Origin: Gemmatimonadota bacterium | GTDB lineage: Bacteria > Gemmatimonadota > Gemmatimonadetes > Gemmatimonadales > Gemmatimonadaceae | Length of the DNA stretch: 21,562 bases | Reading direction: 5' to 3' | Assembly (NCBI GenBank): GCA_003131365.1 | Contig: PKVB01000138.1 | Span: forward strand, 239-21,800 | Shown here: piece after piece, positions 6,994 to 14,640 of the stretch | Numbering within the stretch: the stretch's first letter is position 1 | Layout of the letters: every line of letters starts with the position of its first letter | Position numbers and translations under genes: made by a program | Notes under the pieces: model-generated | What the model saw: the letters and a program-made list of their open reading frames with translations, nothing else | What the model was told of the DNA's origin: nothing | The model's database searches: none

Positions 6994-7019
6994 GATGCCA
7001 TTTCCGGGCATCCGGGAAA
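6994..7019 (-). promoter_or_regulatory. Two mutually exclusive hairpins upstream of the 116-aa gene
   Basis: GATGCC (6994-6999) can pair with GGCATC (7007-7012). Alternatively TTTCCGG (7001-7007) can pair with CCGGGAAA (7012-7019, one bulge). The two share bases 7007 and 7012, so only one can form at a time. They lie about 56-80 nt before the ATG, in the expected leader. A switch or an operator is possible; nothing further supports it. Confidence 0.25.
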
Positions 7020-7082
7020 CGGACTTAAATATATGTTTCCCAACGGGTTATCCTCTTTGAATACTACCCCCAAACCGCGCCA

Positions 7083-7114
7083 AAGGTAGGGCTTATCCCG
7101 TGGAATTCTACCTT
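7083..7114 (-). terminator. Hairpin that includes the dacB stop codon
   Basis: On the minus strand AAGGTAG (7114-7108), whose last three bases are the dacB stop codon, pairs with CTACCTT (7089-7083) across an 18-nt loop, followed by TTGG. The stem is perfect, but the loop is long and the T-run short, so termination is only possible. Confidence 0.3.
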
Positions 7115-8652
7115 CCGAAGTCCGCCAATGTTTCACTCATGACGTCGATCATGGCCTTGGCAGTCCATCGGTCCCGACCGTTGTAGAGGAAGGAGAAGGC
7201 CAGGACCTCACCATTTACGGCCGTGACGTACCCGGCCAACGCAATGACGTCGTTGGTGGTGCCAGTCTTGGCGTGGAGGTTTCCCTCGGCTGGGGTGTTC
7301 CTCATGCGCCGCTTCAGGAGCTCGGAGTCGCCAGCCACCGGGAGCGATGAGTGGAGCCAGGGACCCCATGGGGCGCGGTGGGCATAGCCCAGCAGTTGGA
7401 CCTGCGCTCGCGGGGTCACGCGATCGATTGTCGAGAGACCGCTGCCGTCTTTGAAGACGAGACTGCCGGTGTCCACGCCTACCTTGCTGGCGAAGAACGA
7501 ATCGAGGACGGCGCTGGCGTTCGCCACTGATCCGACCGCGTCACGCTGCGGACCGCGGGCCGCGTCCCTGAACAACAATTCGGCGTAGTGGTTGATGCTC
7601 TCCCGGTTCATCGCCGCGATCATGCTGGCGAGTGGCGGAGAACGCAGGCTCGCGACCTTGACCCCCGTGGGAGGAGTCTTACCGAGGCGGATTCCGCCGT
7701 CGACTTTGACCCCGCGCGCGATCAGCGCGTTCAAGAACGCGCCGGTAGCGAAGCTCGCCGGATCTTCGACGATGTAGACATATCTGCGCGTGCTGGTTCG
7801 CGATCCAATCGATCCGTTGGCGACGATCGTACCGTTGCCCTGCTTTCGGAATGAGAGCCGCGCTCCGCCACCCGCCACTGTGCGAACGTTGGCAACGAGC
7901 GGGATCGCGCTGGTGGAAGGCTCGAGGACGACGGTCGCCGGGCTGCCCGGCGCGCTTGGCGTCACCGCGACCACGACCACATTCTCATTCAGCGAGAGCG
8001 CGGATACCCGCGCGGCGTAGGACGCCTGCAGATAGCGCGCGAGCCATCCCTCCGGAACCTTCTGGTCGTCGAACGCCGATGCATCGCCGATGACGCTGCC
8101 GGTCACGTGCTTGATACCGTTCGACGCGACGAGATCGGCGAGACGATTCATCGGAGCCGATGGACCGCCCGGCAAAAATTTTCCGGAAAGGGCGGGATCG
8201 CCATCGCCTCGGATGTAAAGATTTCCCGTGAGCGTTCCATCGGGACCGACCGGCGCGTCACGCAGCGCGTCAGTGCTGAACTGATAGGTCGGTCCAAACC
8301 GCTCGAACGCGATCGCGCTCGTCAAAAGCTTCATCGTCGATGCGGGAAGCATCTGCTCGCCCGCGTTGTTCGCGTAGAGCGTGTCGCCGCGAGTGAGCGA
8401 CACCACCATCGCGCCCCACACTCCCCCGCGGATGCGTCCAGCGAGTCCGCCGAGCGTTGCGGCCAGGTCGGCAGAGGTCCGCGGCGTGCCGTACCGGACA
8501 ACGGGTACGGCGGGCGGCCTGTTACGGCTGGGTCTCCGTGCGCGGCGTCGGGTGCTAGTTGCCCTCTTGGTCTGTGCCTCGAGAATGGCTGGAGCGGCGG
8601 CGCAGGCGGTGAGCGCCACCAGAATCGCGATTCGAATTTTACGAGAGAACAT
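7108..8652 (-). CDS. dacB: D-alanyl-D-alanine carboxypeptidase/endopeptidase, PBP4 type (peptidase S13)
   Basis: A 514-residue exported enzyme that trims or cleaves D-Ala-D-Ala-containing peptides of peptidoglycan in the periplasm. The signal peptide (about 1-26) ends ILEAQ. A basic Arg/Pro-rich linker follows (29-54). The three serine-hydrolase motifs are all present: SxxK as PASTMK (Ser105, Lys108), SxN as ESINHY (Ser352-Asn354), and KTG as AKTGTT (462-464). The S13 signature DGSGLS is at 402-407. The large spacing between SxxK and SxN (about 244 residues) holds the extra domain diagnostic of PBP4/DacB. Length is normal for the family. The ATG at 8652 has no obvious Shine-Dalgarno. It is divergent from the four-helix membrane protein, 191 bp away. 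Confidence 0.93.
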   Translation of the reverse strand: MFSRKIRIAILVALTACAAAPAILEAQTKRATSTRRRARRPSRNRPPAVPVVRYGTPRTSADLAATLGGLAGRIRGGVWGAMVVSLTRGDTLYANNAGEQMLPASTMKLLTSAIAFERFGPTYQFSTDALRDAPVGPDGTLTGNLYIRGDGDPALSGKFLPGGPSAPMNRLADLVASNGIKHVTGSVIGDASAFDDQKVPEGWLARYLQASYAARVSALSLNENVVVVAVTPSAPGSPATVVLEPSTSAIPLVANVRTVAGGGARLSFRKQGNGTIVANGSIGSRTSTRRYVYIVEDPASFATGAFLNALIARGVKVDGGIRLGKTPPTGVKVASLRSPPLASMIAAMNRESINHYAELLFRDAARGPQRDAVGSVANASAVLDSFFASKVGVDTGSLVFKDGSGLSTIDRVTPRAQVQLLGYAHRAPWGPWLHSSLPVAGDSELLKRRMRNTPAEGNLHAKTGTTNDVIALAGYVTAVNGEVLAFSFLYNGRDRWTAKAMIDVMSETLADFGR

Positions 8653-8676
8653 CGTCAGCGGTTGAGCGTTTGGAAA

Positions 8677-8720
8677 ATCAATTGCCGAAGAAATGGGAAC
8701 GGACGGACATCAATTGGCGA
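8677..8720. repeat. Pair of direct repeats ATCAATTGSCGA in the dacB divergent region
   Basis: ATCAATTGCCGA (8677-8688) and ATCAATTGGCGA (8709-8720) differ at one base. Their starts are 32 bp apart, about three helical turns, which places both on the same DNA face. Each contains the palindrome CAATTG. They lie 25-68 bp upstream of the dacB start and may be a twin operator. Confidence 0.35.
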
Positions 8721-8773
8721 GAACGGTGCCAGAGTCGCGACGCGTGCTCTCATCTGACGGGCAGCCGCGTCGC

Positions 8774-8802
8774 TTGGAATATACCCGGCGGTTGCGTATT
8801 TT
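8774..8802 (+). promoter_or_regulatory. Candidate promoter of the four-helix membrane protein gene
   Basis: TTGGAA (8774-8779) and TATTTT (8797-8802) are separated by exactly 17 bp, each matching 4 of 6 sigma-70 consensus bases. The predicted start leaves a leader of about 35 nt before ATG 8844. Confidence 0.45.
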
Positions 8803-8843
8803 CTCCGAACGAAACTTGCACCCAACCGCAGCAGAGGACACCG

Positions 8844-9347
8844 ATGGCTGAGCGGCCGCACAATTTTCTGCGCGAAGGCGTGATCACCGGTTTCATCGGC
8901 GCGACGGCGATCGCAATCTGGTTCCTCGTCGTCGACACCATTGGTGGACGTCCCTTCTACACTCCGATATTCCTCGGCAAGGGCGTCGTCAGCGTGCTGG
9001 GAAAGAATATGATGGGTGACACTGCGTTCACGCAGGTGCTGGGCTACACGATCTTCCACTACGTCGCTTTTTTCATCGTGGGAATCCTTCTGACTGTGAT
9101 CGTGCACCAAGCCGAGCGCACACCAGGAATCCTTGCCGGATTGGTCGTGGCGGTAGTGATGACGTCGCTCGGCTTCTACATGATCGCGGCGGCTTTCGCT
9201 CAGTCGGCGCTCGGCCAGATCGCCTGGGTTCAGGTTTTTGTGGCCAATCTCGTGGCGACGACGCTGATGCTCGGCTATCTGTGGCGGAAGCACCCGAAGC
9301 TGGAGCGGCAGCTGAAGCAGGCGCTCGAAGGAACGGACGACGACTAG
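8844..9347 (+). CDS. Integral membrane protein of unknown function (four helices, 167 aa)
   Basis: Four hydrophobic helices are seen at about residues 13-33, 63-87, 95-118 and 127-147, with a short charged C-terminal tail ending GTDDD. The start is ATG 8844, with AGAGGA just upstream; an in-frame extension to 8670 is rejected because its sequence is polar and unlike a protein N-terminus. The loop between helices 1 and 2 carries GGRPFYTPIFLGKGV. I do not recognise a named family. The gene is convergent with the oxidase cluster: its stop overlaps the ctaG stop. It may be oxidase-related by position, but the opposite strand gives no operon support. Confidence 0.75.
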   Translation: MAERPHNFLREGVITGFIGATAIAIWFLVVDTIGGRPFYTPIFLGKGVVSVLGKNMMGDTAFTQVLGYTIFHYVAFFIVGILLTVIVHQAERTPGILAGLVVAVVMTSLGFYMIAAAFAQSALGQIAWVQVFVANLVATTLMLGYLWRKHPKLERQLKQALEGTDDD

Positions 9348-10177
9348 GCGGTCGACGGCTTCCAGTCTACCTGAGCGCCCGCGGTCGAGTCTTCGCCGCG
9401 GGCGTTCCATTTGAAGAACACCACCGTCATGATGATGATGAAGATGAGCCCGCCCGGGATCCACATGATGAGCGCGCCAAGGAGCTGATCCTCGAGGGGA
9501 GAAAGTGGCAGCACGCGTGGTGCGGCGCTGTATGCGGGGTAAAGCACGTGGTCGGCCATCGCGATGTACACAGCGACGATCGACATCGGGATGCTCATCA
9601 GGAAGGCGTAGAGCATCTGCCCCGGATACGCGAGCCGCGGAAGCTCCGGGAGCTGGCTCATGAGCGGCCACCACATCAGCACCGCGGCAACCATGAACAT
9701 CAGGTGCTCGAGGATGTGCAGATTGTGATTCGCCATCGCCGCATTGTAGAACTGCGGCAGATGCCACACCGCGATCATGAGGTTGAAGACGACGAAGCAG
9801 ATTGGCGCCCGCGTAAAAAATCGCGCGATGGGCGCAATGCGAGGCCGTGACAATACCGGGCGCAACATCCAACCGGGCACTCCGGCCAGCAGCAGCGGCG
9901 GCACCGCCAGCGTTATCAAAAGATGCTGGACCATGTGCGCGCTGAAGAGATAGTCATCGCTCAGATCGTGAATCGGGCCGTTGAGCGAGGCGAACAGCAG
10001 TAGCAGGCCGGAGAAGTAGTAAATCTTCTGGGAGCGGGTGGGCTCTTGCCGGAATCTTCGGGATGCCCAGATGTAGAGCACGCCGAGCGCTGCGATGCCG
10101 ATGGCGGTACTCGGGTGAACCGACCATCGCCTCCAGCTGAGATTGGCGATGGGATGCAGCAGCGCCAGAAACAACAT
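9344..10177 (-). CDS. ctaG: Cytochrome c oxidase assembly protein, CtaG (caa3) family
   Basis: A 277-residue polytopic membrane protein with about seven helices. Recognisable motifs are FSAHMVQHLLI (79-89), IAVWHLPQFYNAA (136-148) and HILEHLMFM (154-162), whose histidines are the conserved candidate metal-site residues of the caa3-type CtaG family. These proteins are needed for maturation of caa3 oxidase and are thought to aid copper insertion into subunit I. This is not the unrelated Cox11-type CtaG. It is the last gene of the cta cluster: ATG 10177 is 1 bp from the ctaF stop. The stop overlaps the convergent upstream gene's stop by three bases within a shared CTAG. Confidence 0.9.
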   Translation of the reverse strand: MLFLALLHPIANLSWRRWSVHPSTAIGIAALGVLYIWASRRFRQEPTRSQKIYYFSGLLLLFASLNGPIHDLSDDYLFSAHMVQHLLITLAVPPLLLAGVPGWMLRPVLSRPRIAPIARFFTRAPICFVVFNLMIAVWHLPQFYNAAMANHNLHILEHLMFMVAAVLMWWPLMSQLPELPRLAYPGQMLYAFLMSIPMSIVAVYIAMADHVLYPAYSAAPRVLPLSPLEDQLLGALIMWIPGGLIFIIIMTVVFFKWNARGEDSTAGAQVDWKPSTA

Positions 10178-10178
10178 G

Positions 10179-10553
10179 TTACATGATCTTGATGTGGAGA
10201 TGTCCGAAAAGGAAGAGCAACCCGATCAACGTGATACTCGCCACCAGGAGGGGGCCGGTGAAGAGCACCCGGAAGAGTCTGTGATCGTACTTGAGGTGCA
10301 TGTAGAACATCACGACGATCGTAAACTTCAACCCCGAGAGAAACAGCAACGTGGGTACGAACCCCCGTGAGGCGGCGAAGGAAGGAACGTAAAAGGCCCA
10401 GACCTCACCGACCGTTATCAGCGTGAGTATGAGGGCGACCTTCCAGTAGATGGACCAGTCCGGATGCGCGTGCTCTTCTTCCGCGTGCGGCGTGTGTGCC
10501 TGCCCTTCGGCCGAATCCGGGAGATTGGTCATGCTGGCGTGAGAGTCCATCAT
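10179..10553 (-). CDS. ctaF: Cytochrome c oxidase subunit IV (prokaryotic type)
   Basis: A 124-residue protein. A His/Glu-rich polar N-terminus (to about 33) precedes three helices at about 36-54, 64-84 and 94-116. The sequence KFTIVVMFYMHLKYD between helices 2 and 3 is characteristic of the bacterial subunit IV family (CtaF/CyoD-like). This is a small structural subunit of the heme-copper oxidase in the inner membrane. There are tandem ATG codons at 10553 and 10550. AGGA abuts the first, so the second may be used as well. The gap to ctaE is 9 bp and to ctaG 1 bp. Confidence 0.87.
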   Translation of the reverse strand: MMDSHASMTNLPDSAEGQAHTPHAEEEHAHPDWSIYWKVALILTLITVGEVWAFYVPSFAASRGFVPTLLFLSGLKFTIVVMFYMHLKYDHRLFRVLFTGPLLVASITLIGLLFLFGHLHIKIM

Positions 10554-10562
10554 TCCTGCCGG

Positions 10563-11237
10563 TTACTTGATGAGATAAACGAGCGTGAAAATCACGATCC
10601 AGATTACGTCGACGAAGTGCCAGTAAAGGGCGGCGATGTCAACGAGCAGCGAATCCTTGGAGCCCAGGCCCCGCCGGTAATCGATTGCGAGCAGCGTGAC
10701 CAGCCAAATCACGCCCGCGGTCACGTGCGCGCCGTGGAAGCCGGTGAGCGTGAAGAAGGAAGAGCCAAACAGGTTCGTCCGAATCGAAAGTCCTTCGTGG
10801 ACGAAGGACGTGAACTCGAACGCCTGAAATCCGAGAAAAGTTGCGCCGGCGCTCGCCGTCATCCAGAGCCACAGCTTGGAGTTCCCGAGAACCCGCTCAC
10901 CCCGCGTGTGCTTGGGCTTTTCCTTGTTCTGCACGGCGGCCAGAGCCAGCACCATGAACAGCGACGACATGAGCAGCACGAATGTCGAAGCCGAGGTCAC
11001 CGGAATATTGAGAATCGGCTTGAAGACGTGTCCGGTAGCGGGATCCGTCCACGTCTCGTGCGGGAACGGACCGACGATGCTCCGTCCCTTGTAAATCAGA
11101 TATGTCGATATCAACGAGACGAAGAGCATGCACTCGGAACCGATGAAGGCCCAGATGGCGACCTTGCGGCTGTCGAGGCCCAGCGTCGTGTAGTGGTGCG
11201 AAGTGGGCGCGCTCGTGTGCGCGACGGATGCGGGCAT
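10563..11237 (-). CDS. ctaE: Cytochrome c oxidase subunit III
   Basis: A 224-residue protein with five predicted helices, the usual short bacterial caa3-type form that lacks the first two helices of mitochondrial subunit III. Typical motifs are KVAIWAFIGSECMLF in the first helix, FLGFQAFEF in the third, the family signature FFTLTGFHGAHVTAG (about 160-174) and ALYWHFVDVIWIVIF near the C-terminus. It stabilises subunit I and its D-channel proton uptake. ATG 11237 starts 3 bp after the ctaD stop; its ribosome-binding site must lie inside ctaD (CGGAG near the end). Confidence 0.95.
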   Translation of the reverse strand: MPASVAHTSAPTSHHYTTLGLDSRKVAIWAFIGSECMLFVSLISTYLIYKGRSIVGPFPHETWTDPATGHVFKPILNIPVTSASTFVLLMSSLFMVLALAAVQNKEKPKHTRGERVLGNSKLWLWMTASAGATFLGFQAFEFTSFVHEGLSIRTNLFGSSFFTLTGFHGAHVTAGVIWLVTLLAIDYRRGLGSKDSLLVDIAALYWHFVDVIWIVIFTLVYLIK

Positions 11238-11240
11238 TTT

Positions 11241-13094
11241 CTAGTGGTGCTCCGGCTCGAGCGGGCTCAGAAGCCAGCTGTAGAGAGAAAAGATCATTAG
11301 TGCGGCGCCGACACCGATGAGAGCACGCGCGAAGATGAGTCCGCAGAACATGGTCACCAGGCCCAGCGCCACGAAGAGCGGCTTGATGGTGCTGTACGGC
11401 ATCACAATCCCGAGATCAGCCGGGGTCTTGCCTTCCTGCGAGTTGATGCGCGCGCACTCGTAGTCGATTCCCTTCCCTTCCCAGAGCGGATACCTGCTCG
11501 TCACGGTTGGGATCTTCGCGAAGTTGTACTCGGGCGGAGGGCTCGGGATCGTCCACTCGAGCGTTCCGGCGCCCCAGGGATTCGAGCCGGCGATCTCGCC
11601 GCGCTTTCTGCTCACGAAGAAATTGTAGATGAAGACGAGCATCGCGATGGGGAAGATCATCGCCCCCGCGGTGGACATCGCGTTGAAAAGATCCCAGCCC
11701 TGACCGGCGTCGTAGGTGTAGATGCGGCGCGGCATTCCGAGCATTCCTGAGAAGTGCATCGGGAAGAAGGTGAGGTTCATGGCGACGACGGTAAGCCAGA
11801 AATGAATCTTGCCCAGCTTCTCGTCCATCAGCCGGCCGGTGATCTTGGGAAAGTAGTGGTAGATGCCGCCGAAGATCCCCATGATCGAGCCGCCGAACAG
11901 CACGTAGTGGAAGTGTGCGACGATGAAATACGTATCCGTTTGTTGCAAGTCTGCAGGCGGGGACGCGTGCATGATCCCCGAGATTCCGCCGATGGTGAAC
12001 AGGGCGACGAGACCGATTCCGAACAGCATCGCGGTCGTGTAGCGGATGGAGCCCTGCGCCATCGTCGCGATCCAGTTGAAGATCTTCACTCCGGTCGGGA
12101 TCGCGATGAGCATCGTGGTCAAGCCGAAGAACGTGTCGGCGATCGGGCCCATTCCCACCGCGAACATGTGGTGCGCCCAGACGCCGAACCCAAGGACCGC
12201 GATAAGAATTCCGGAGTAGACCATGACCGGATACCCGAAGAGCGGCTTCTTTGAGTACGTCGGCAGCACTTCGGAGACCAGTCCGAATGCCGGAAGGACC
12301 AGGATGTAGACCTCCGGGTGCCCGAAAATCCAGAACAGATGCTGCCAGAGCAGTGGATCGGCGCCCGCGCTCACCGTGTTGTAGAAGTTCGTTCCGAAGA
12401 AGCGGTCGAACAGCAGGAACACCAGCGCGATCGTGATGACGGGGAACGCCAGCACCAGCAGCACCTGAACGATGAACGCCATCCAGGTGAACATCGGCAT
12501 CCGCATGAGCGTCATGCCGGGCGCGCGGAGATTGATTATCGTCGTCAGGAAGTTGAACGCCGCAGCGAGCGACGATACACCGAGGATCAGGAGGCCGATC
12601 ACCCAGAAGTCGATGTTAATTCCCGGCGAGTACGCTCTGGTCGTCAGCGGTGCGTAGCCGAACCAGCCATCGTTTGGCGCGACTGCAAACAAAATCGGAA
12701 TGGTGATGAAGATTCCGCCGAACAGATAGACCCAGTAGCTGAAGGCATTGAGGCGCGGGAAGGCCACGTCGCGCGCGCCGATCTGGAGCGGAATGAGGAA
12801 ATTGAAGAACGCTGCCGAGAGCGGCATGATCGCGAGGAAGATCATGGTCGTCCCGTGCATCGTGAAGAGCTGGTTGTAGAACTCGGCCGACACGAGGTGC
12901 TGATTCGGGGCGCCGAGCTGCGCGCGGATGATGATCGCCTCCACCCCGCCGAACATGAAGAAGAAGAGCGCGGTGTAGAGGTACAGAACGCCGATGCGCT
13001 TGTGGTCTACGGTGCTGAGCCAGCTCCAAAGCCCTGAGTGCTCTCCGTAGGCATCAGGGGAATGTTTCGGGGCCGGGCGTGCAGTGGTTGCCAA
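11241..13094 (-). CDS. ctaD: Cytochrome c oxidase subunit I (A-type heme-copper oxidase)
   Basis: A 617-residue catalytic subunit that reduces O2 to water and pumps protons. All metal ligands are visible: His80 (TMHGTTM) and His396 for the low-spin heme, His394 (VAHFHYV) for heme a3, and His259, His308 and His309 for CuB. Tyr263 in FGHPEVY supplies the His-Tyr cross-link. Glu261 in the same motif, Asp109 (GARDVAFPR) and Lys337 mark intact D- and K-channels of the A1 type. The C-terminus extends past the 12-helix core by two helices, as in Bacillus/Thermus-type caa3 enzymes. The start is TTG at 13094, set by GGAG 7 nt upstream inside the 13-bp gap after ctaC. Confidence 0.97.
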   Translation of the reverse strand: MATTARPAPKHSPDAYGEHSGLWSWLSTVDHKRIGVLYLYTALFFFMFGGVEAIIIRAQLGAPNQHLVSAEFYNQLFTMHGTTMIFLAIMPLSAAFFNFLIPLQIGARDVAFPRLNAFSYWVYLFGGIFITIPILFAVAPNDGWFGYAPLTTRAYSPGINIDFWVIGLLILGVSSLAAAFNFLTTIINLRAPGMTLMRMPMFTWMAFIVQVLLVLAFPVITIALVFLLFDRFFGTNFYNTVSAGADPLLWQHLFWIFGHPEVYILVLPAFGLVSEVLPTYSKKPLFGYPVMVYSGILIAVLGFGVWAHHMFAVGMGPIADTFFGLTTMLIAIPTGVKIFNWIATMAQGSIRYTTAMLFGIGLVALFTIGGISGIMHASPPADLQQTDTYFIVAHFHYVLFGGSIMGIFGGIYHYFPKITGRLMDEKLGKIHFWLTVVAMNLTFFPMHFSGMLGMPRRIYTYDAGQGWDLFNAMSTAGAMIFPIAMLVFIYNFFVSRKRGEIAGSNPWGAGTLEWTIPSPPPEYNFAKIPTVTSRYPLWEGKGIDYECARINSQEGKTPADLGIVMPYSTIKPLFVALGLVTMFCGLIFARALIGVGAALMIFSLYSWLLSPLEPEHH

Positions 13095-13107
13095 GTCTTG
13101 TCTCCGG
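13095..13107 (-). promoter_or_regulatory. Ribosome-binding site that fixes the TTG start of ctaD
   Basis: GGAG (13105-13102, minus strand) lies 7 nt before TTG 13094 in the gap between ctaC and ctaD. There is no ATG or GTG nearby in frame before the conserved N-terminus, so TTG initiation is well supported. Confidence 0.65.
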
Positions 13108-14541
13108 TTACTTCAGTGCGGTTAGGTAAGCGACAATGTCGGCGATCTGCTGATCGGTGAGGCCGCCGGTTGCTGACGTGACTTTCGCTTTGAGAACAGG
13201 ATCGTATTCATCGAGGCCGAGCGTCGGCATGATGACTTCAGGCTTCATTGCGCGTGCGTTCTTTATCCATAGCGCTAGATACGCGGCGGTATTGGGAAAA
13301 CGACCCGCCGCGATCGCGATTCGCGACCCGACGTGAGTCAGATTTGGACCAGTTGTGCCCATCGCCATTGGGTTGCCGGCAATCGTGTGACAACCGATGC
13401 ATGCGGCGCCGCTGAAGATCTTCAACCCACGGTGCGCATTCCCGGTGAGTCCGGCCGTGAACTTGAGGCCCGGTGGTATCGGCGAGTGTGGAATCGCGTA
13501 GTCGGGAACCTTCTCGCGCGGGAAGATGTAGCCGGGCGCTACGCCGGCGGACGCCGTAGCCACGGATGGAAACTGAGCAGCTCCAAGGCGTGCCCGCGGA
13601 TTTGCCTCGGCGTTCTGAGGACGCGGAATCGCCGGCTGTGTCCCGCCGACCGCACCGGTGCCGGAGCTTTGTTGCGCAATGCCATGCGCCGCCGCCTGGG
13701 CGGCCTGCGTCGGTGAATTCGGGCCGCCTGGAGTCGTCACCGCAGGCCCCTCATGTGGCGGCGGAATGGGACCTGTCGTGGGCGCGGCGGGGCCAACTGC
13801 GCCAAATCGCGCCGGCATTTTCTGTCCCGCCACCCACGACTCGAACTGTTGCGGCGTCACCGTGAAAACCCTGAAGCGCATGTTGGCGTGCGACGCGCCG
13901 CAGAACTCCACACAGAATCCGTTCCACACGTTGGCGGCGATGGAAGTGTCGGGTGTGTACCAGATGTAATTCGTGCGATTTGTTATGACGTCGCGCTTTC
14001 CGCCGAGCTGCGGGGCCCAGAACGAGTGAATCACGTCCGCCGAGCGGAGCCTGAAATTCACCGTGCGTCCGACCGGGAGGTAGATCTCGTTCGCCGTCGT
14101 CACGCCGTAATCGGGATAGCGAAACTCCCACCACCACTGATGCCCCGTCACATCGATCTCGAGCGAGCCGGGCGCGGCCTGCGCCTGGGTGATGAAGATC
14201 GTCCTGACCGTCGGAACGGCGATGAACACCAGGATAACCGCCGGGATCAGCGTCCACGCGATCTCGAGCTTGGTGCTGCCATGGGTCTGCGGAGGCGTCC
14301 CCTGGTTCTCTCTGCGCCGGTACCTGAACACGACGTAGATGAGAACCACTTCGACGAGGACGAAAACAATCGTGCCCAGCAGCAGCAGGCGATCCCAGAG
14401 GAAATCGATCTCCCGTCCGAGATCGGTGTGGGGAGTGAGGGTGGAATTGGGATGCGCTTCGTTACAGGAGATGGCCGCGACGACAAGCGCCGCGACAAAT
14501 GCGTAGGATGCAAGCCGCCGGAGGCGGGCAGAACCATTCAT
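13108..14541 (-). CDS. ctaC: Cytochrome c oxidase subunit II fused to cytochrome c (caa3 type)
   Basis: A 477-residue protein. The signal peptide has a likely lipobox at Cys26 (AAISC). Two helices follow at about 50-72 and 94-114, then the CuA cupredoxin domain, with His172 and the CVEFCGASHANM motif (Cys210, Glu212, Cys214, His218, Met221) and the aromatic electron-entry patch GHQWWWEF (133-140). A Pro/Ala/Gly/Ser-rich linker of about 110 residues (about 245-355) leads to a C-terminal cytochrome c with CIGCH (381-385) and axial Met438 in VIMPT. It accepts electrons and passes them to subunit I; the fused cytochrome makes this a caa3-type enzyme. It is the first gene of the cluster, 13 bp before ctaD. 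The 99 bp to the aspA stop hold no promoter that I can call with confidence. Confidence 0.96.
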   Translation of the reverse strand: MNGSARLRRLASYAFVAALVVAAISCNEAHPNSTLTPHTDLGREIDFLWDRLLLLGTIVFVLVEVVLIYVVFRYRRRENQGTPPQTHGSTKLEIAWTLIPAVILVFIAVPTVRTIFITQAQAAPGSLEIDVTGHQWWWEFRYPDYGVTTANEIYLPVGRTVNFRLRSADVIHSFWAPQLGGKRDVITNRTNYIWYTPDTSIAANVWNGFCVEFCGASHANMRFRVFTVTPQQFESWVAGQKMPARFGAVGPAAPTTGPIPPPHEGPAVTTPGGPNSPTQAAQAAAHGIAQQSSGTGAVGGTQPAIPRPQNAEANPRARLGAAQFPSVATASAGVAPGYIFPREKVPDYAIPHSPIPPGLKFTAGLTGNAHRGLKIFSGAACIGCHTIAGNPMAMGTTGPNLTHVGSRIAIAAGRFPNTAAYLALWIKNARAMKPEVIMPTLGLDEYDPVLKAKVTSATGGLTDQQIADIVAYLTALK

Positions 14542-14640
14542 GCGAAGGAAATCCTGTTCTCGTCGAGTGAAGAGCGTCTCACCTTCGCCGGGTGAAACAC
14601 TTACGGATTTTTTCTGACTGAAGCACGTAGAAACTAACCT

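Noticed and set aside
8670..8843. Longer start for the four-helix membrane protein
   Set aside because: The extension is polar and Cys/Trp-scattered, has no ribosome-binding site and covers the candidate promoter; ATG 8844 has AGAGGA upstream.
8655..9872. A 405-residue open frame on the minus strand across the membrane protein gene and ctaG
   Set aside because: It is an out-of-frame shadow: very rich in His/Arg/Asp, no fold signature, and it overlaps two genes with clear family, helix pattern and start signals.
11754..13037. Long plus-strand open frames of 166 and 239 residues
   Set aside because: Glu/Arg/His-rich antisense images of ctaD, caused by high GC and biased third positions; ctaD itself is unquestionable.
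13753..14595. A 280-residue plus-strand open frame
   Set aside because: Antisense image of ctaC, whose CuA and heme motifs are fully in frame on the other strand.
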